A stretch of DNA of 64,000 nt, from positions 1-64,000 of the forward strand of contig DDWZ01000026.1 of assembly GCA_002347095.1 (NCBI GenBank), written 5' to 3'. Made by a program: the position numbers and the translations under genes. Source of the stretch: Desulfobulbaceae bacterium UBA2273 (lineage in GTDB: Bacteria > Desulfobacterota > Desulfobulbia > Desulfobulbales > Desulfurivibrionaceae). The notes beneath the pieces are model-generated. The model did not search any database, was not told the DNA's origin, and saw only the letters and a program-made list of their open reading frames with translations. Of this stretch, positions 17,394 through 25,319 are shown in pieces. The stretch's first letter is position 1, and each line of letters starts with the position of its first letter.

Positions 17394-17849
17394 CTACATG
17401 TTCAGTCGTTCCAGAGCGGTGACAACTCCGCCGGTGAATTCCACCCGGGCCACGGCATATTCCTCCCGAGTGTCGCGGTTGACCCAGACGTTTTCGTACT
17501 GAACGCTGCTCCTTCCCGATGTATCGCGCACCCGCACCGGGATGGTCATCCGATCCGTGTGGGTCAGTATTCGCGTTCTCGAGTACGTCCAGACCGTTGC
17601 GTCACCCTTGTCAGTGGTCCGGGTATAGATCGTGTCCGGCATCCCCCAGGCAAGTTTGACCATTTCTTCGCTGAACCCGAGTTCCACCTGGCCGGCCCGG
17701 ATTTTCTGCTGGATTTCCGCGTTGAAGGAGTTGAAGAGTTCCTGATTCGAGGCGATGCGGCGGTCCCTGATCTGCTGGACGCTCATGCAGGCGGAAAGAG
17801 CAAAAACGCCACCCAGAATAAGGAGCACTAGTTTTGTTTTTTTCAGCAT
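17394..17849 (-). CDS. Lipoprotein with a possible BamE/SmpA-like domain
   Basis: A 151-residue lipoprotein; the lipobox is LSAC with Cys22. The ATG at 17849 places the signal peptide at the N-terminus; the frame is open further upstream without a better start. The middle segment (ELGFSEEMVKLAWGMPDT followed by an aromatic VWTYSR) resembles the BamE/SmpA fold, in which a G-x-s-x-e-x-V-x-x-x-x-G-x-P helix precedes beta strands. Assignment is by pattern only. It converges with the Cys-rich protein gene, with 17 bases between stop codons. Confidence 0.65.
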   Translation of the reverse strand: MLKKTKLVLLILGGVFALSACMSVQQIRDRRIASNQELFNSFNAEIQQKIRAGQVELGFSEEMVKLAWGMPDTIYTRTTDKGDATVWTYSRTRILTHTDRMTIPVRVRDTSGRSSVQYENVWVNRDTREEYAVARVEFTGGVVTALERLNM

Positions 17850-17971
17850 GACGCTGTCTCTCTGGAAAATGAGCGTGTCTGGAAAACGCCAACAAGGCAT
17901 GTACCTGATTCATCTTAAAATAGAATCGTACCAGAGAGGAAGAAAAGAAAACGAAGTCCCGAATAAATAGA

Positions 17972-18343
17972 TTACCTCTGCAAGGCGGCAAGCCTGTCCC
18001 GCAGCCATTCCTCCAGCGGCTGGTTCAGACGATGCACGGTGCCGCCCGGCAACCGCCCGTCCTCCCGCACCGCCGCCTCGAAAAGACCGGCAGGCACTTC
18101 CACCTTGGCAAGTTCTTCGGCGCCGCCCATGTTCCTGCGGATAAGGGTGACTTGGGGCGGGGTCTCCCAGTCGAACAAGACGAAATAGACCGATTCATCA
18201 TGGGCGGAGCTGACGAAATCGTGGCCCCGGGTCCAGCCTGAGCCCCATTCGAGATACATGTCCACCGCTTTCTCCGGGGTCATCTGCCAGTCGATGGATT
18301 CCAGCAGTTGCTGCTGACGGCAAAGCTCTTCCGCATTCATCAT
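17972..18343 (-). CDS. DVU0772-like small conserved protein
   Basis: A 123-residue cytoplasmic protein without signal peptide or membrane segment. The phrases SIDWQMTPEKAVDMYLEWGS and VTLIRRNMGGAEELA match my recollection of the DVU0772 family of Desulfovibrio and related bacteria, whose function is unknown. The ATG at 18343 has a GGGAGGTG ribosome site nine bases upstream. A palindrome TTGACCTAAGTCAA lies 80 bases upstream of the start and may be an operator. Confidence 0.7.
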   Translation of the reverse strand: MMNAEELCRQQQLLESIDWQMTPEKAVDMYLEWGSGWTRGHDFVSSAHDESVYFVLFDWETPPQVTLIRRNMGGAEELAKVEVPAGLFEAAVREDGRLPGGTVHRLNQPLEEWLRDRLAALQR

Positions 18344-18422
18344 GATCGCGCACCTCCCATGGATGGAATATCGATAAACTCCCAATTGTTGCCATCATAA
18401 AGCACAGTGGCGCCAAGCCGCC

Positions 18423-18436
18423 TTGACCTAAGTCAA
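18423..18436. promoter_or_regulatory. CRP/FNR-family (HcpR-like) operator candidate
   Basis: TTGACCTAAGTCAA is an inverted repeat TTGAC-N4-GTCAA. It has the geometry of FNR/CRP-family sites and resembles the TTGACC-GGTCAA type predicted for HcpR in sulfate reducers. It lies between the divergent DVU0772-like and HD-GYP genes and could control either. Confidence 0.4.
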
Positions 18437-18562
18437 AAGCTTTTTAAAACTGATTCCCAGCGAAGCTGAGTCCCTGGATTTACGGCAGAAGATCTACTCC
18501 CAGAAAACACTGAAAGAAATAAAGGCTGAGGAGCAGCAGGCCATGACTTGGATGGGGGCGCG

Positions 18563-19933
18563 ATGCAGGGGTTTACTAATTCAGCCAAAATGGATAAGAA
18601 TAGAGATATGACCTCAGAAACGAACCAAAAGACCCAACTCAAATTATATCCCTTGCTCAGCAGCATTTCAGCCGCCACCGACTTGATCAGCCCGGTGCTG
18701 GTGGACCATCATAAAAAGGTCTCTTTTGTCGCCGCCACCCTCGGCAAAACGCTGGGATTGGACCAGCACGACCTGGAACGGCTTATCCTGGCCGCGGCAG
18801 TACATGATATCGGCGGGCTGTCGAGCAAGACCCGGGTGCGAACATTCGAGTTCGAAGTGGCGGAGCCGGATCGACACACTCTGCCGGGATATTCCCTGCT
18901 GGCTGGATTTTCGCCGTTTGCGGACCTGGCCCGGCTCATCCGTTTCCATCATGTTTACTGGCAAAACGGCCAAGGCATGGTGGACCGGGGCGAGGACGTC
19001 CCGCTACTCAGTCATCTCATCCACCTTTCGGACCGCATCGCGGTACAGCTCGATGCGAACCGCGAAATCCTGAGTCAAAAAACGGATATTGTCCGGCGGA
19101 TCACCGCGGAAGCCGGGGAAATGTTTGTGCCCGAGCAGGTCGAAGCCTTTCAGGAAGTGGCCGGCAAAGAGGCCTTCTGGCTCGATTTGCTCTCCCCGTC
19201 GGTGAGCACGATTTTGCAGGAGCGTTTCCCCCTGGGCGCAATGGAGCTTGACCGCGACGAAATCCTGGCCCTGGCGGAGATGTTCAGGCGGATCATCGAT
19301 TTCCGGAGTCGTTTCACCGCCACCCATTCAAGCGGAGTGGCTGCCGTTGCGGTGGCCATCGCCGATTACAGCGGTTTTAAAAAGGAAGACCCGGACAGGA
19401 TAAAAATCGCCGCGTTGCTGCACGATATCGGCAAGCTGGTGGTTCCCCTTGAAATTATTGAGAAACGCGAAGGACTCACCAGCGAGGATTTTGCCATTAT
19501 CTACAAACATCCCTATTATTCCGCGGAAATTCTCCGTGGCATTGAAGGGCTTGAGGATATCGCGCAATGGGGGGCATTGCACCACGAACGGTTGGACGGC
19601 ACCGGATATCCATACAAAAAAACGGCCGAAGAAATACCTCTGGGCGCCCGGATACTCTCCGTTGCCGACATCTTCACCGCCTTGATGGAGGACCGTCCCT
19701 ATCGCTGCGGCATCAGCGCGGCTGGCACCGATCGAATCATGCGGGATATGGCGGCCTGCCAGAAGCTGGACAAGGATTTTGTCGCGCTGATCTATGAAAA
19801 CATCGAGGAGATCAACAGCAAACGCTATGAAGCCCAAACCGGCGCCGACCTGAGTCATCGGCAATTTCTGGAGGAGTGTCGATTGTTCGACAACGCCAAG
19901 GAAGCCGAAGAAAGGTGTCCGGTCAGAAGGTAA
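18563..19933 (+). CDS. HD-GYP domain protein, probable c-di-GMP phosphodiesterase
   Basis: A protein of about 456 residues with two HD-like modules and no membrane segment. The N-terminal one has AAAVHDIGGLSSKTRV. The C-terminal one is a full HD-GYP domain: LLHDIGKLVVP (about residue 286), HPYYSAEIL, then HHERLDGTGYP (about 338) and SVADIFTALMEDRPYR. HD-GYP proteins hydrolyse cyclic di-GMP; both the HD and GYP signatures are intact here, so activity is likely. The start is uncertain: ATGs at 18563, 18590 and 18608 and a TTG at 18548 are all in frame. A diguanylate cyclase is encoded at 57-58 kb in the same window. Confidence 0.85.
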   Translation: MQGFTNSAKMDKNRDMTSETNQKTQLKLYPLLSSISAATDLISPVLVDHHKKVSFVAATLGKTLGLDQHDLERLILAAAVHDIGGLSSKTRVRTFEFEVAEPDRHTLPGYSLLAGFSPFADLARLIRFHHVYWQNGQGMVDRGEDVPLLSHLIHLSDRIAVQLDANREILSQKTDIVRRITAEAGEMFVPEQVEAFQEVAGKEAFWLDLLSPSVSTILQERFPLGAMELDRDEILALAEMFRRIIDFRSRFTATHSSGVAAVAVAIADYSGFKKEDPDRIKIAALLHDIGKLVVPLEIIEKREGLTSEDFAIIYKHPYYSAEILRGIEGLEDIAQWGALHHERLDGTGYPYKKTAEEIPLGARILSVADIFTALMEDRPYRCGISAAGTDRIMRDMAACQKLDKDFVALIYENIEEINSKRYEAQTGADLSHRQFLEECRLFDNAKEAEERCPVRR

Positions 19934-19994
19934 GGCCGCGAAAGGGGCAGGATCTCAGCTTCAGGGCGGCCAAAACCCAATACGTGTAGTTGCC

Positions 19995-21002
19995 CTACCC
20001 TTCCCCGCCGCTGATCAGATACTTGAGATAGTGATAAAACGACAGCCCTGAAAAAATCACCAGCAAAATCAAAGAAAGTTGCACCGCCAGCCGCTGGTAG
20101 CGAGCAACCACCCCACCCAACCCTGCCCTGCCCCGCACCAACCCAGCGATGGGTGCGCTTATCCCGAAAAATGTTGCTGGAACCAAGGTGCCATACAGAG
20201 CAAAACCGAAATAATAATACTCAGGTTTGAGGATACAAAACGGGCACTTATGGTAGGGCATGGCATAGACATAGGATGAAACCACGGTGGTGATCACCAC
20301 CAGGGAAAGGACAAAAAACCAGAGCCAGCCCGCGGCATAAAGCCCGGCCAGCCAAGCCTGCCACCGCCGCAACAATCCCCACCCCACTATCACCAGGCCG
20401 ACAATGGAGCCGGCAAAGGCCAGCAGCAATCCCTGTTGCGAATACCCGACGATGAGATTGGTGGAGCCGCCGGTGCTCTCGCCGAAAACCACGGCGCAGC
20501 AGGAGGTGATGATGTCCGGCTTGATCCCGGCGATGTACAGGGTTTGCAGGGTGACATCGAGGACAAGCAGAGGCAAAAGCAGGAGCAGGGCCAGATATTT
20601 GATCCGCACCAGGGGGTAGTGCTCCGAACGGATGTCCAGTTGGTGGAGAAGAATCCAGAAGCCGTAGAAGAAGACGCCGAACAGCTTGACCAGCAACGCG
20701 GGCATGCCGTAGGGGTTTGCCAGCAAGGCGCCAGTGGCGCACATGGCCCCGACAATGACCTGGCAGAACTCATCCGCTGCCAGCACGAAGAGGATCAGGG
20801 TGATAATCTGAAAGCCCAGGCCGTAGGCGACCAGGGTGGAAGAGAGCCAGATCTCGTTTTCCAGCCGGATCTGTTGGTTGCTGTCGCTGCCCGGTTCCCA
20901 GAAACGCAGAACCCGCACCGCTGTTTTTGCGGCCACCGTGCCGAGCACCAGCACCACCAGGCTGCAGAGGGTGAGAGCCAGGCTCCAGGGATTAAGGAAC
21001 AT
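19995..21002 (-). CDS. Polytopic membrane protein with CC and CPFC motifs, last gene of NosL/ABC cluster
   Basis: A 335-residue inner-membrane protein with about eight hydrophobic segments. Two cysteine motifs stand out: TSCCAVVFGES at the start of a loop and YHKCPFCILKPEY further on. The CxxC pair near a membrane boundary recalls VKOR/DsbB-type redox proteins, but the family is not recognised. Its start overlaps the end of the upstream ABC ATPase gene by 11 bases, so it belongs to the leftward operon with two ABC components, a small membrane protein, NosL and a thioredoxin-like lipoprotein. A role in thiol or metal redox at the membrane is inference. Confidence 0.7.
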   Translation of the reverse strand: MFLNPWSLALTLCSLVVLVLGTVAAKTAVRVLRFWEPGSDSNQQIRLENEIWLSSTLVAYGLGFQIITLILFVLAADEFCQVIVGAMCATGALLANPYGMPALLVKLFGVFFYGFWILLHQLDIRSEHYPLVRIKYLALLLLLPLLVLDVTLQTLYIAGIKPDIITSCCAVVFGESTGGSTNLIVGYSQQGLLLAFAGSIVGLVIVGWGLLRRWQAWLAGLYAAGWLWFFVLSLVVITTVVSSYVYAMPYHKCPFCILKPEYYYFGFALYGTLVPATFFGISAPIAGLVRGRAGLGGVVARYQRLAVQLSLILLVIFSGLSFYHYLKYLISGGEG

Positions 21003-21669
21003 GGATTCTGCCGTCCTGGATGGTCACGGTCCGGTCGATGGCTGGATGCTCGAAGACCAGGGGGTCGTGGGAGGCGATGACAATGGTCTTGCCCGCCGCC
21101 TTGAGCTGGAGCATGATCGCCATGAACTCCCGGCTCAGGGTGGTGTCGAGATGGGCTGTTGGTTCGTCCGCCAGGATGATGGGCTGGTTGTTGATCAGCG
21201 CCCTGGCAATGGCCACCCGCTGCAGCTCGCCGCCGGAGATCTGCCCGGCCGGGAAAAGGGCCCGGTGGCTGATGCCGAAGCGCTCCAGCAGCTCGTGCGC
21301 CCGTTGCCTGCGCTCCTTGGGCGCTACGCCCAGCGGCAGCAGGGGCAGGGTGATGTTCTCAAGCACCGTGAGTTCGGGCAGGATGTTGAAGCGCTGGAAG
21401 ATAAAGCCGATGGTCTCCCGCCGGTGCAGGGTGAGGAACCGGTCCGGCAGCCGGGCCAGTTGCCGCTCGGCAATGGCGGCCTTGCCGCTGGTGGGCGGGA
21501 AGATGCAGCCGATGATGGCAAGCAGGGTGGACTTGCCCGAGCCGCTCGGCCCCTTGAGGCAGACCATGCTCCCCTGCTCCACCGTAAGATCGATGCCGGT
21601 GAGCGCCCGGACTTCGTTGGCCCTGCCCTGGTTGTAGATCTTGCTCACTTGGGAAAGTTCGATCAGCAT
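20992..21669 (-). CDS. LolD/MacB-type ABC transporter ATPase
   Basis: A 225-residue ATPase with Walker A GPSGSGKST, signature ISGGELQRVAIARAL and Walker B IILADEPTAHLD, typical of the MacB/LolD/FtsE branch that partners FtsX-type permeases. The permease gene ends four bases upstream at 21674. It probably powers a mechanotransmission-type or export ABC system acting on a periplasmic substrate. Confidence 0.9.
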   Translation of the reverse strand: MLIELSQVSKIYNQGRANEVRALTGIDLTVEQGSMVCLKGPSGSGKSTLLAIIGCIFPPTSGKAAIAERQLARLPDRFLTLHRRETIGFIFQRFNILPELTVLENITLPLLPLGVAPKERRQRAHELLERFGISHRALFPAGQISGGELQRVAIARALINNQPIILADEPTAHLDTTLSREFMAIMLQLKAAGKTIVIASHDPLVFEHPAIDRTVTIQDGRIHVP

Positions 21670-21673
21670 CGCC

Positions 21674-22876
21674 TCAGCCTCCCAGCGCCGAATCGGCGGG
21701 AACCGTGGCGCTGCGCCAGGCCGGGATCACCGTGGCCGCCAGATAGGGAAGCACGGTGAAGGCAAGGATCAGCAGGATATCCCCCGCCGCCAGCCTGGGG
21801 AGAAGATGCAGGTTCGGCCTCAGCACGGACCAGCCCATGAGCACCGGCCTGAAGAGGGAGGCGGCATAATAGACCACATGGATGTAAGCCGCGGTCATCC
21901 CCACCAGGCAGGCCAGGCCGGAAACAATCACCGACTCCCAGAAACGGACCGCCAGGATGTCGCTGGTTTCCCAGCCCAGGATCTTGAGGATGGCGATCTC
22001 CCGCCGCTCTTCCGGGGAAAGGCCGGAGGCCTTGTCCCAGGCCAGGATGACAAAGGCTGCCAGGGCGGAAAGCAGACAGATGGAGCCGAAGCCGCTGCGC
22101 CAGCCGAACACGACCTGGTAGGTCTTCTGGATCTGCGGCCGGGTCAGCACCCGGACCCCAGGCAACGTTTCGGAGATCTTTTTGGCAATGGTCTCGATCT
22201 CCGTGGGGTTGGCCACGTAGACGCAAAGGTCGGTGACCAGCCCGGCGGGAATAGCGAAGAGATCGCGGGCGTCGGCCAGGTTCATGACGATGAGGTCGTT
22301 GGTCAGGATATCGGTATCCCGGGAAAACTCGCCCCTGACCACAAAAGGTTTCAGGGAAAGATCGGGCCGAAACAGCGAAAAGGTATCGCGGCCTGCAAGG
22401 TCCAGGGCGTTGGTGATGGAATAGCCGATAACCGCCCAGCCCTGCGCATCATCACCAGGCCGAGGCATTGTTCCCTTGGCCAGGGTTGTATCGAGGCGAG
22501 CGCCTTCCGGCATCTCAGCAACCTCCAGCCCCATGACCGTGTAATTGGCCAAGCGGACCTCGTCGAAATAATAGCCCCAGATCCGGGGCACCACCCTGCG
22601 GATGCCGAAGATACCGGCCAGCTTGTCACCATATGCCAGGGGGATGGCCTCCTGACGGCCGGCGGACATCTTCTGCAGGGTGATCTCCGGGGTATGGACC
22701 AGCACCTGCTTCGCCTTGTCGGATAAGGCCTGGGTCACCATCTGGAAGGAGGCGAGCAAAAAGATTACCGCTCCAAAGACCAGCAGCACGCTGAGGCTTT
22801 TCAGGCGGTGCCGCCACAGGGATGAAAGGGCATACTCGAGGATGTTGAGCTGTTTTTCCAGGTTGTGTCGGGCCAT
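21674..22876 (-). CDS. FtsX/MacB-type ABC transporter permease
   Basis: A 400-residue permease with one N-terminal membrane segment (SLSVLLVFGAVIFLLASF), a periplasmic domain of about 200 residues and three C-terminal membrane segments, the standard FtsX-like layout. The cytoplasmic coupling phrase EERREIAILKILGWE is present. It partners the ATPase just downstream and follows the small membrane protein gene by five bases. The substrate is unknown; the context (NosL, thioredoxin-like protein) suggests a role in periplasmic metal-protein assembly. Confidence 0.88.
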   Translation of the reverse strand: MARHNLEKQLNILEYALSSLWRHRLKSLSVLLVFGAVIFLLASFQMVTQALSDKAKQVLVHTPEITLQKMSAGRQEAIPLAYGDKLAGIFGIRRVVPRIWGYYFDEVRLANYTVMGLEVAEMPEGARLDTTLAKGTMPRPGDDAQGWAVIGYSITNALDLAGRDTFSLFRPDLSLKPFVVRGEFSRDTDILTNDLIVMNLADARDLFAIPAGLVTDLCVYVANPTEIETIAKKISETLPGVRVLTRPQIQKTYQVVFGWRSGFGSICLLSALAAFVILAWDKASGLSPEERREIAILKILGWETSDILAVRFWESVIVSGLACLVGMTAAYIHVVYYAASLFRPVLMGWSVLRPNLHLLPRLAAGDILLILAFTVLPYLAATVIPAWRSATVPADSALGG

Positions 22877-22881
22877 GGCGG

Positions 22882-23163
22882 TCAGCGTTGCGGCGGCAGC
22901 CAGAAGGCGCCGGTGGGAAAATGTTCGATGGCTCCGGGATGATCCATGAATGGGACCACGGGGTCGCTCACCGCGGGATGTCGGGTGTAACGGGCCTCGG
23001 TGGCCACGGCCAGGTCGGTGAGCCCCAAGCCGCTGGTGACCACCTCCAGTTGGGCCAGGGCTGCATCCTGCGCCTTGCGCCTGGCCAGGCCATCGAGAAA
23101 CAGCGCCCCGTCAAGGGCCAGCAGCAGGCAGAGAAACATGGCGAAACAAAGAGCGGGCCGCAT
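22882..23163 (-). CDS. Small single-span membrane protein in NosL/ABC cluster
   Basis: A 93-residue protein with an N-terminal hydrophobic segment (CFAMFLCLLLALDGALFL) and a periplasmic tail ending in prolines and aromatics (PTGAFWLPPQR). It starts four bases after the nosL stop and ends five bases before the permease start, so it is a genuine operon member despite its size. The frame is open far upstream over nosL, but that part is a shadow. No family is recognised. Confidence 0.6.
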   Translation of the reverse strand: MRPALCFAMFLCLLLALDGALFLDGLARRKAQDAALAQLEVVTSGLGLTDLAVATEARYTRHPAVSDPVVPFMDHPGAIEHFPTGAFWLPPQR

Positions 23164-23167
23164 CGGT

Positions 23168-23683
23168 TCAACGCATCTTTTGGCCGTGGCGCATGGACTG
23201 CACCAGCGGTTCGGTGATTTCGGCAAAACGGATGATCTTGGTCCCTTTATGATCCTTGCGGAAATTTTCCGCCGCCGCAGCAGAGCCAAATGGGATGAAC
23301 TCATGGCCCATGGGCCCGTAAACATCGCTGCCAATGACATACCAGGCCGAACGGCCATCGAGCCAGGCAAGGGTGTAATAGTCCTTCACCCAGATCTCCT
23401 TGGCTGCCTGCCCCGGCGCGCCGAAGGAGGCCGGGGTGAAGGTGAAGGCCATCATGTCCTTTACCCCGTCGAAAAACTTTACTGTCCCGTTGCTCAGCCG
23501 GACCTGGGTCAGCCAGTTAGGATATTTGGCCACAAACATCCCGCAGACCGGACAACGCTCCTGGGGAGCGACCTCCTTGGCGGGTTGGGCCAGGAGCGGC
23601 TGAGCCGGCAGGAGAAAAGAGAGCACACAGAGAATCAGGGCATATTTTCGAATATTTTTTTTTCTGATAACCATGCTTGTCAT
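23168..23683 (-). CDS. nosL: NosL-family copper-binding accessory protein
   Basis: A 171-residue exported protein. After a signal peptide (ending PLLAQ, about residue 33) it has the NosL-type metal motif RCPVCGMFVAKYPNW, then FFDGVKDMMAF, and ends with a conserved YGPMGHEFIPFGS stretch. NosL proteins carry Cu(I) for nitrous oxide reductase, but no nosZ, nosD, nosF or nosY lies in the window, so here it probably serves another metalloprotein or acts as a sensor. It is usually lipidated; this copy shows no obvious lipobox. An ATG at 23674 is an alternative start. Confidence 0.85.
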   Translation of the reverse strand: MTSMVIRKKNIRKYALILCVLSFLLPAQPLLAQPAKEVAPQERCPVCGMFVAKYPNWLTQVRLSNGTVKFFDGVKDMMAFTFTPASFGAPGQAAKEIWVKDYYTLAWLDGRSAWYVIGSDVYGPMGHEFIPFGSAAAAENFRKDHKGTKIIRFAEITEPLVQSMRHGQKMR

Positions 23684-23685
23684 TT

Positions 23686-24222
23686 TCAGTCAACCTGTTG
23701 TTTTTCCGCAATTTCGCTGAAATACTCACCCAGCAGCCCCTTCAACTCCGCCTCACTCACCCCGCCGAGGATGGCGGCAAGGATCCGATGGTCCGGACCA
23801 AGGACAATGGTCTGCGGCTCCAGCTTGATATTGTACTGCTTCGAAATCGCTCCGTCCTTGTCCATGAGCACCGGAAAGCCGATCTCCAGATCGGCCACGA
23901 ACTGGCGCACCGTTGCCTCGTCGGAATTGCGGTTGATATAGACCACCCGCAACCCTGCTTGCTTGTACTTTTCAAAATACTGGTTGAAGATCGGGGTATC
24001 GGCCCGGCAAAACTTGCAATCCGTGGACCAGAAACGGAGGATGACCGGTTTTCCCTGGTATCCGGCAAGGGATAGAGGCTGCCCGCTCAAATCGGTTCCG
24101 GCAAACGTAGGGGCCGGATCGCCGATTTTGAGTTTCTTGGCCGCCTGCTCACCGCCGGAACAGGCGGTAAGAACAAGCAAAGCCGTGGAGAGTAGAAATA
24201 TCGGAAGGATTTTTTGTACCAT
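23686..24222 (-). CDS. TlpA/AhpC-type thioredoxin-like lipoprotein
   Basis: A 178-residue periplasm-facing lipoprotein (lipobox LTAC) with a TlpA-like thioredoxin fold. The active site is CKFC in FWSTDCKFCRAD, and the cis-proline region is EPQTIVLG. Such proteins reduce thiols of cytochrome or copper proteins before cofactor insertion. It lies three bases upstream of nosL in the same operon, which fits a metal- or heme-protein assembly role. Confidence 0.88.
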   Translation of the reverse strand: MVQKILPIFLLSTALLVLTACSGGEQAAKKLKIGDPAPTFAGTDLSGQPLSLAGYQGKPVILRFWSTDCKFCRADTPIFNQYFEKYKQAGLRVVYINRNSDEATVRQFVADLEIGFPVLMDKDGAISKQYNIKLEPQTIVLGPDHRILAAILGGVSEAELKGLLGEYFSEIAEKQQVD

Positions 24223-24314
24223 AAATAATACTCAGCAATGTCTAGGTCCCCCTCCCCCGCCAAGGAGGAGGGAGCTTTTTACGAATTCCGCTTACTCCGG
24301 AAATGCAAAAAAAC

Positions 24315-25004
24315 TCAGCCGGCCTGTGAAGTGAGAACGCCCTGGCGCATGGAGAAAACCCTGGCGCCCTTTTGGGTTGCGGCAAGGTCGCTGTTGTGGG
24401 TCACCACCACAAAGGTCGTGCCCTGTTCATTATATCGTCTAAACAGTGCAAGGATATCCTTTTCTGTTTCTTCGTCCAGATCCCCGGTGGGCTCGTCGGC
24501 CAGGATGATGTCCGGGCAGTTGATAAAGGAGCGGGCAATGGCGACCCTGCGCTGCTGGCCGCCGGAAAGCTGGGAGGGAAAGGCATTGGCCTTGTCCGCC
24601 AGGCCGACCTGATCGAGGATATCCAAGGCAAGATCGCGACTGCCCGCGGGATTGTGCCCGAAACTCAAGGGCAGCAGGATATTTTCCATGACCGAGAGAG
24701 TGGGAATCAGGCTGGCGAACTGGAAGATGAAACCGATCTTGCTGTTGCGCATGGTGGAAAGGGCCTGGTCGGATTGCTGCCAGTTTTCCACCCCATCAAT
24801 AAAAACCTGCCCGCTGTCCGGGGAGGTCAATCCGCCGATCAGACTCAAGAGCGTTGTTTTTCCGGAACCGGAATGGCCCAGAATAACGAGAAAATCCCCC
24901 TTGTTTACCGAAAGATTTACGGTGTTGACGGCGTGGACCATGGTGGCTTCCACCGGGTAGGTCTTGCTGAGCTCCTTGCATTCGATGATCACGTTTTTCC
25001 CCAT
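24315..25004 (-). CDS. LolD/MacB-type ABC transporter ATPase, first gene of leftward operon
   Basis: A 229-residue ATPase with Walker A GHSGSGKTT, signature LSGGQQRRVAIARSF and Walker B IILADEPTGDLDEETE. No permease lies next to it on its own strand; the likely partner is the FtsX-type permease at 26603-27796, encoded divergently beyond the beta-propeller gene, or it may share the 21674-22876 permease. A short palindromic repeat lies in the 92-base gap to the thioredoxin-like gene. Confidence 0.88.
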   Translation of the reverse strand: MGKNVIIECKELSKTYPVEATMVHAVNTVNLSVNKGDFLVILGHSGSGKTTLLSLIGGLTSPDSGQVFIDGVENWQQSDQALSTMRNSKIGFIFQFASLIPTLSVMENILLPLSFGHNPAGSRDLALDILDQVGLADKANAFPSQLSGGQQRRVAIARSFINCPDIILADEPTGDLDEETEKDILALFRRYNEQGTTFVVVTHNSDLAATQKGARVFSMRQGVLTSQAG

Positions 25005-25116
25005 TGTTTCGATGCGGTATCAGGTCTTGGGCCTGGGGGCTGAAAAGCAAAAAACAGCCCCGGGCACGATCTGCTGCAAATTTATTTGCCTCTGCGTAAA
25101 AATCAGGTTGCCAATA

Positions 25117-25179
25117 TACCACTGAGTGGTAATATCGTAAACATGAATGCGGCATTTTGTCGCATGGCAATTTGTCGCA
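25117..25179. promoter_or_regulatory. Candidate operator region of the divergent NosL/propeller cluster
   Basis: The 315-base divergent gap holds a perfect palindrome TACCACT-G-AGTGGTA (25117-25131) and, 20 bases on, a tandem 14-mer GGCATTTTGTCGCA / GGCAATTTGTCGCA (25151-25164 and 25166-25179) with one mismatch and 15-base spacing. Two GCCGGC-centred palindromes follow at 25271-25300. These are plausible regulator sites for both directions; no regulator is identified. Confidence 0.4.
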
Positions 25180-25319
25180 CCTGGGAATTCTGCCTTGAGC
25201 GAGAGCAGCGAGCCGATCGCCTCCGCCCCAAGGTGATTAGTAAGTGAACAGACAGTCATTAACTGTCGGATGCCGGCATGCCCCATAACCTTGCCGGCAT
25301 TTACAACGAGGAGAAAATC

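Noticed and set aside
20836..22726. Long plus-strand open frames over the ABC genes
   Set aside because: They are complements of the ATPase and FtsX-type permease genes, which carry clear motifs.
24238..24275. Palindrome CCCCCTCCCCCGCC..GGAGGAGGGAG as a terminator
   Set aside because: On the minus strand no T-run follows; it looks like a short fragment of the CCCTCCCCC-type repeat.
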